From contig CAUYUJ010003641.1 in the NCBI GenBank assembly GCA_963575745.1, forward strand, positions 1-42,500: DNA of 42,500 nt. The letters run 5' to 3'. The notes beneath the pieces were generated by a model that was given only the letters and a program-made list of their open reading frames with translations, had not been told where the DNA came from and did not search any database. This document shows, in pieces, positions 40,410 to 42,500 of this stretch; the first letter of the stretch is position 1; the number at the start of each line of letters is the position of its first letter. Origin of the DNA: Prorocentrum cordatum (Eukaryota; Sar; Dinophyceae; Prorocentrales; Prorocentraceae). The position numbers were made by a program, and so were the translations under genes.

Positions 40410-40705
40410 CCCCAGGGGTCCCGACTCTTTCCCAGGGCCAGCTTTCGCCCTGGATCCGCTCCTGATTGCCCCGACGGCCGAAATAGAGCAAAAACGCCGC
40501 GACTGAAAGTTACTCCGACGGTAGGACCCCGCATCAGAATCCTCCCCCATCCGCGGCCCCAGGGGTCCCGACTCTTTCCCCAGGGCCAGCTTTCGCCTTG
40601 GATCCGCTCTTGATTGCCCATGGGTCCCGATGACTGGCCCCAGCGGCCGAAATACAGCAAAAACGCCGCGACTGAAACTTGCTCCGACGGTAGGACCCCG
40701 CATGA
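40410..40705 (+). repeat. Tandem duplication of an ~147-bp unit
   Basis: AGGGGTCCCGACTCTTTCCC, GGCCAGCTTTCGCC, GGATCCGCTC, GCGGCCGAAATA and AAAACGCCGCGACTGAAA-type text occurs twice (starts 40,413 and 40,560). The second copy has about 22 extra bases (a CCCATGGGTCCCGATGACTG insertion). Confidence 0.8.
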
Positions 40706-40815
40706 GAGTCCTCTCGGCGAATCTGGAAATTACCCTCATCGTCGTCCTCGATATTGTCGAAGCGTCCTTACTGTCTCCTCTGCGTCATTCTCCTCCTCGC
40801 CCTGGCGCAGGCTCT
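40683..40815 (+). repeat. Dispersed repeat shared with 10,283-10,423
   Basis: CTCCGACGGTAGGACCCCGC, ACCCTCATCGTCGTCCTCG, ACTGTCTCCTCTGCGTCATT and CTCGCCCTGGC, in the order seen at 10.3 kb. Confidence 0.7.
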
Positions 40816-41089
40816 CCTCTCGCTCGCTACGTTGTCCTCTCCTCGCCTTTTGTGTTTTTTGAATCCCCCGCCACCTCCTCCCCTCTCTATTTCGTGAGTG
40901 CGCGTGCCGATTTTCCTCGGCGCCGTCGCTGCCTCGGCCAGCACGGGCGCCATCTCTAATTGCCACATTGCGCCGCAGCCGTTGGGATAACCCCGCGGGC
41001 CAGGCCGTCGGGACTACCCGCGAGCCGCTGGCGCGCGAGACCAAACCGTTGGGACAACCCCGCGGGTTTCGAGCGGGGCGCCGCCGCGC
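40816..41089. other. 3' flank of the minus-strand gene
   Basis: Contains two copies of CCGTTGGGAYAACCCCGCGGG (40,979 and 41,047) shortly beyond the stop of the minus-strand exon, probably in its 3' UTR. No other feature. Confidence 0.4.
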
Positions 41090-41377
41090 TCAGGCGGGGG
41101 GCAGCACGAAACCCAGCTCTGCCGCGAGCTGATGCCGGCGGTCCTCGCTCCAGGAACTCTCGCGGCGGCGGCCGCAGGAGAGCATGACGTCGAGGTGCAG
41201 CCGCCACTGGTCGTCCAATGCGCCCGTGAGGCCAGCGTCTTCGTCCCTTGCGGAGTTGATGGTGGCGCCCTTGCGCAGCGTCTGGCCCTGCAACAGCGTG
41301 GAGGTGAGGTAGGACGCGTGCGTCATGGTGAACCCCGAGCGGCGCACCGCGTATGGCCCCGAGCTTTGCCGCGTGAG
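41090..41377 (-). CDS. Terminal exon of an unidentified GC-rich gene
   Basis: On the minus strand the frame opens after CCTGAG (an AG acceptor) at 41,378 and reads LTRQSSGPYAVRRSGFTMTH, then ASYLTSTLLQGQTLRKGATI, DEDAGLTGALDDQWRLHLDV and HQLAAELGFVLPPA, ending in TGA at 41,090-41,092. Third positions are strongly G/C, the composition is that of a globular protein and there is no repeat in it. It is one of the few stretches in the window that looks like a real host exon. Upstream exons should lie to the right beyond the 161-bp array, possibly outside the window. Family not recognised. Confidence 0.6.
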   Translation of the reverse strand, partial: LTRQSSGPYAVRRSGFTMTHASYLTSTLLQGQTLRKGATINSARDEDAGLTGALDDQWRLHLDVMLSCGRRRESSWSEDRRHQLAAELGFVLPPA

Positions 41378-41399
41378 CTCAGGCCCCAGGTTCCGATGA

Positions 41400-42160
41400 C
41401 CCGCATCGGATTACAAGCTGTGGGCCCCATAGGGAGGGGGCTCCCGCCTGAGACTTCCCCGCTGTTCGCTCACAGACGAGGGTCTTGCCTGATACTTCCT
41501 CCAGCTTCAGGCCTCAGGGGCCCAAAAGTAACGACAGTTACAGCTTTTCCGATGACCCGCCTCGGATTATAACCGTGAGCTGTGGGCCCATAGGGAGGGG
41601 GCTCCCGCTTGAGATTTCCGGTCGATTCATTCACAAACGAGGCTCCCGCCTGAAACATCCTCCATATTCAGGCCCAAAGAGCCCAAACGTGACGACTGTT
41701 ACAGTGTTCCGATGACCGGCTTCGGATTACAAACGTGAGCGGCGGGGGCCCCATAGGGCGGAGGCTCCCGCCTAAGACTTCCTCGCCATTCGCTCACAAA
41801 CGAGGATCCCGCTTGTTAAACGTTCTCCGATGACCCGCTCGGATGACAAACGTGCGGGCCCCAAAGGACGGAGGGTTCCGTCTGAGACTTCTCGCAATTC
41901 ACTAACTGACGAGGCTCCCGTCTGATACATCCTGCATATTCAGGCCTCAGGGGCCCCAAAGTGACGACAGTTATTGCTTTTCCGATGACCCCTTCGGATT
42001 GCAAACATGAGCCGCGGGCCCCATAGGGAGGGGACTCCCGCTTGAGATTTCTTCGAAATTCATTCGCTGACGAGGATCCCGCCTGATACTTCCTGCCTCC
42101 ATATTCAGGCCTCAGGCCTCAGGAACCCAAAAGTGTCGACAGTTACAGGGTTCAGATGGC
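41400..42160. repeat. 161-bp tandem array, 5 monomers
   Basis: The landmark GGGCCCCATAGGGAGGGGGC recurs near 41,422, 41,584, 41,746, 41,857 and 42,017: steps of about 162, 162, 111 and 160 bases (the fourth step reflects a 50-bp deletion). Each monomer carries CTCCCGCCTGAGACTTCC, TTCAGGCCTCAGGGGCCC, AGTGACGACAGTTACAG and TCCGATGACCCGC-like text. It directly precedes the minus-strand exon, so it likely lies in that gene's intron. Confidence 0.85.
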
Positions 42161-42162
42161 CC

Positions 42163-42362
42163 GTAGTGATGATGATGATGCTGATGAGGATGGTGATGAT
42201 GAGGAGGATGATGATGATTATGATGATGATGCGGATGATGATGATGAGTCATATGATGAATGCTGGTGGTGTTGCTGTTGTTGTTCTTGTTTGGAATGAT
42301 GATGGTGATGATGATGATGATGATGATCATGCTGGTAATGATGATGGTGATGATGATGATTC

Positions 42363-42417
<55 letters not shown>

Positions 42418-42467
42418 GCTGATGATGCTGATGATGCTGATGATGGTGATGATGATGATGATGACGC

Positions 42468-42500
<33 letters not shown>
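42163..42500. repeat. (GAT)n microsatellite, runs off the window
   Basis: GAT with GCT/GGT interruptions and a short GTTGTTGTTC patch at 42,268-42,290. Confidence 0.95.

Overview
The window looks like nuclear DNA of a dinoflagellate, perhaps a symbiodiniacean or Polarella-like lineage. The evidence is a relict dinoflagellate spliced leader in front of a gene, an intron shaped like an introner transposon, a GA-AG|G splice site, very GC-rich codon use in the few real exons, one dinoflagellate-style Ty1/copia element, and long intergenic and intronic DNA built mostly of microsatellites and satellites. Nothing bacterial (operon, CRISPR, tRNA cluster) is present. Almost all long open frames are microsatellite or satellite artefacts, and real coding sequence is a few percent of the window.

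Left part (1-14,040). From 1 to 4,880 there are minisatellites, decamer arrays, a 101-bp tandem array and a large (GGA)n block. At 5,024 a degraded spliced leader begins. It is followed at 5,084 by the start of a HAD-superfamily hydrolase of the HDHD3 type. I can follow this gene through five exons to a stop at 14,034. Its introns carry (GGA)n and (TCC)n tracts, a 158-bp introner-like hairpin, a 1.2-kb composite satellite element, long palindromes and three TIR elements whose ends contain a CCCCCTACAGGGGG-type palindrome.

Middle part (14,040-29,130). A composite repeat occurs several times in one orientation. It has a fixed left module, then (CAT)n or pyrimidine DNA, then a 90-bp satellite array, then a fixed right module. 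Next come two copies of a roughly 155-bp foldback element around poly-CCT blocks, and a 1-kb decamer array (21,300-22,290). A split, unrecognised coding region lies at 23,350-24,435; its three introns are 62, 159 and 52 bp, all phase-consistent, and it has two in-frame stops. Around it are coding-like scraps, a decayed frame at 27,050-27,660 and a 74-bp satellite at 28,567-29,127.

Right part (29,130-42,500). A heavily frameshifted Ty1/copia element runs in the order gag zinc knuckle, protease, integrase, reverse transcriptase, RNase H (30.3-35.9 kb). It is followed by (GAT)n and (GGT)n blocks and an AT-rich triplet tract. Dispersed repeats shared with the 6-kb, 10-kb and 26-kb regions follow. 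A GC-rich terminal exon of an unidentified minus-strand gene lies at 41,090-41,377, with a 161-bp tandem array directly upstream, probably in its intron. The only gene whose function can be assigned is the HDHD3-like hydrolase; the other features are mainly mobile DNA or tandem repeats in and between genes.
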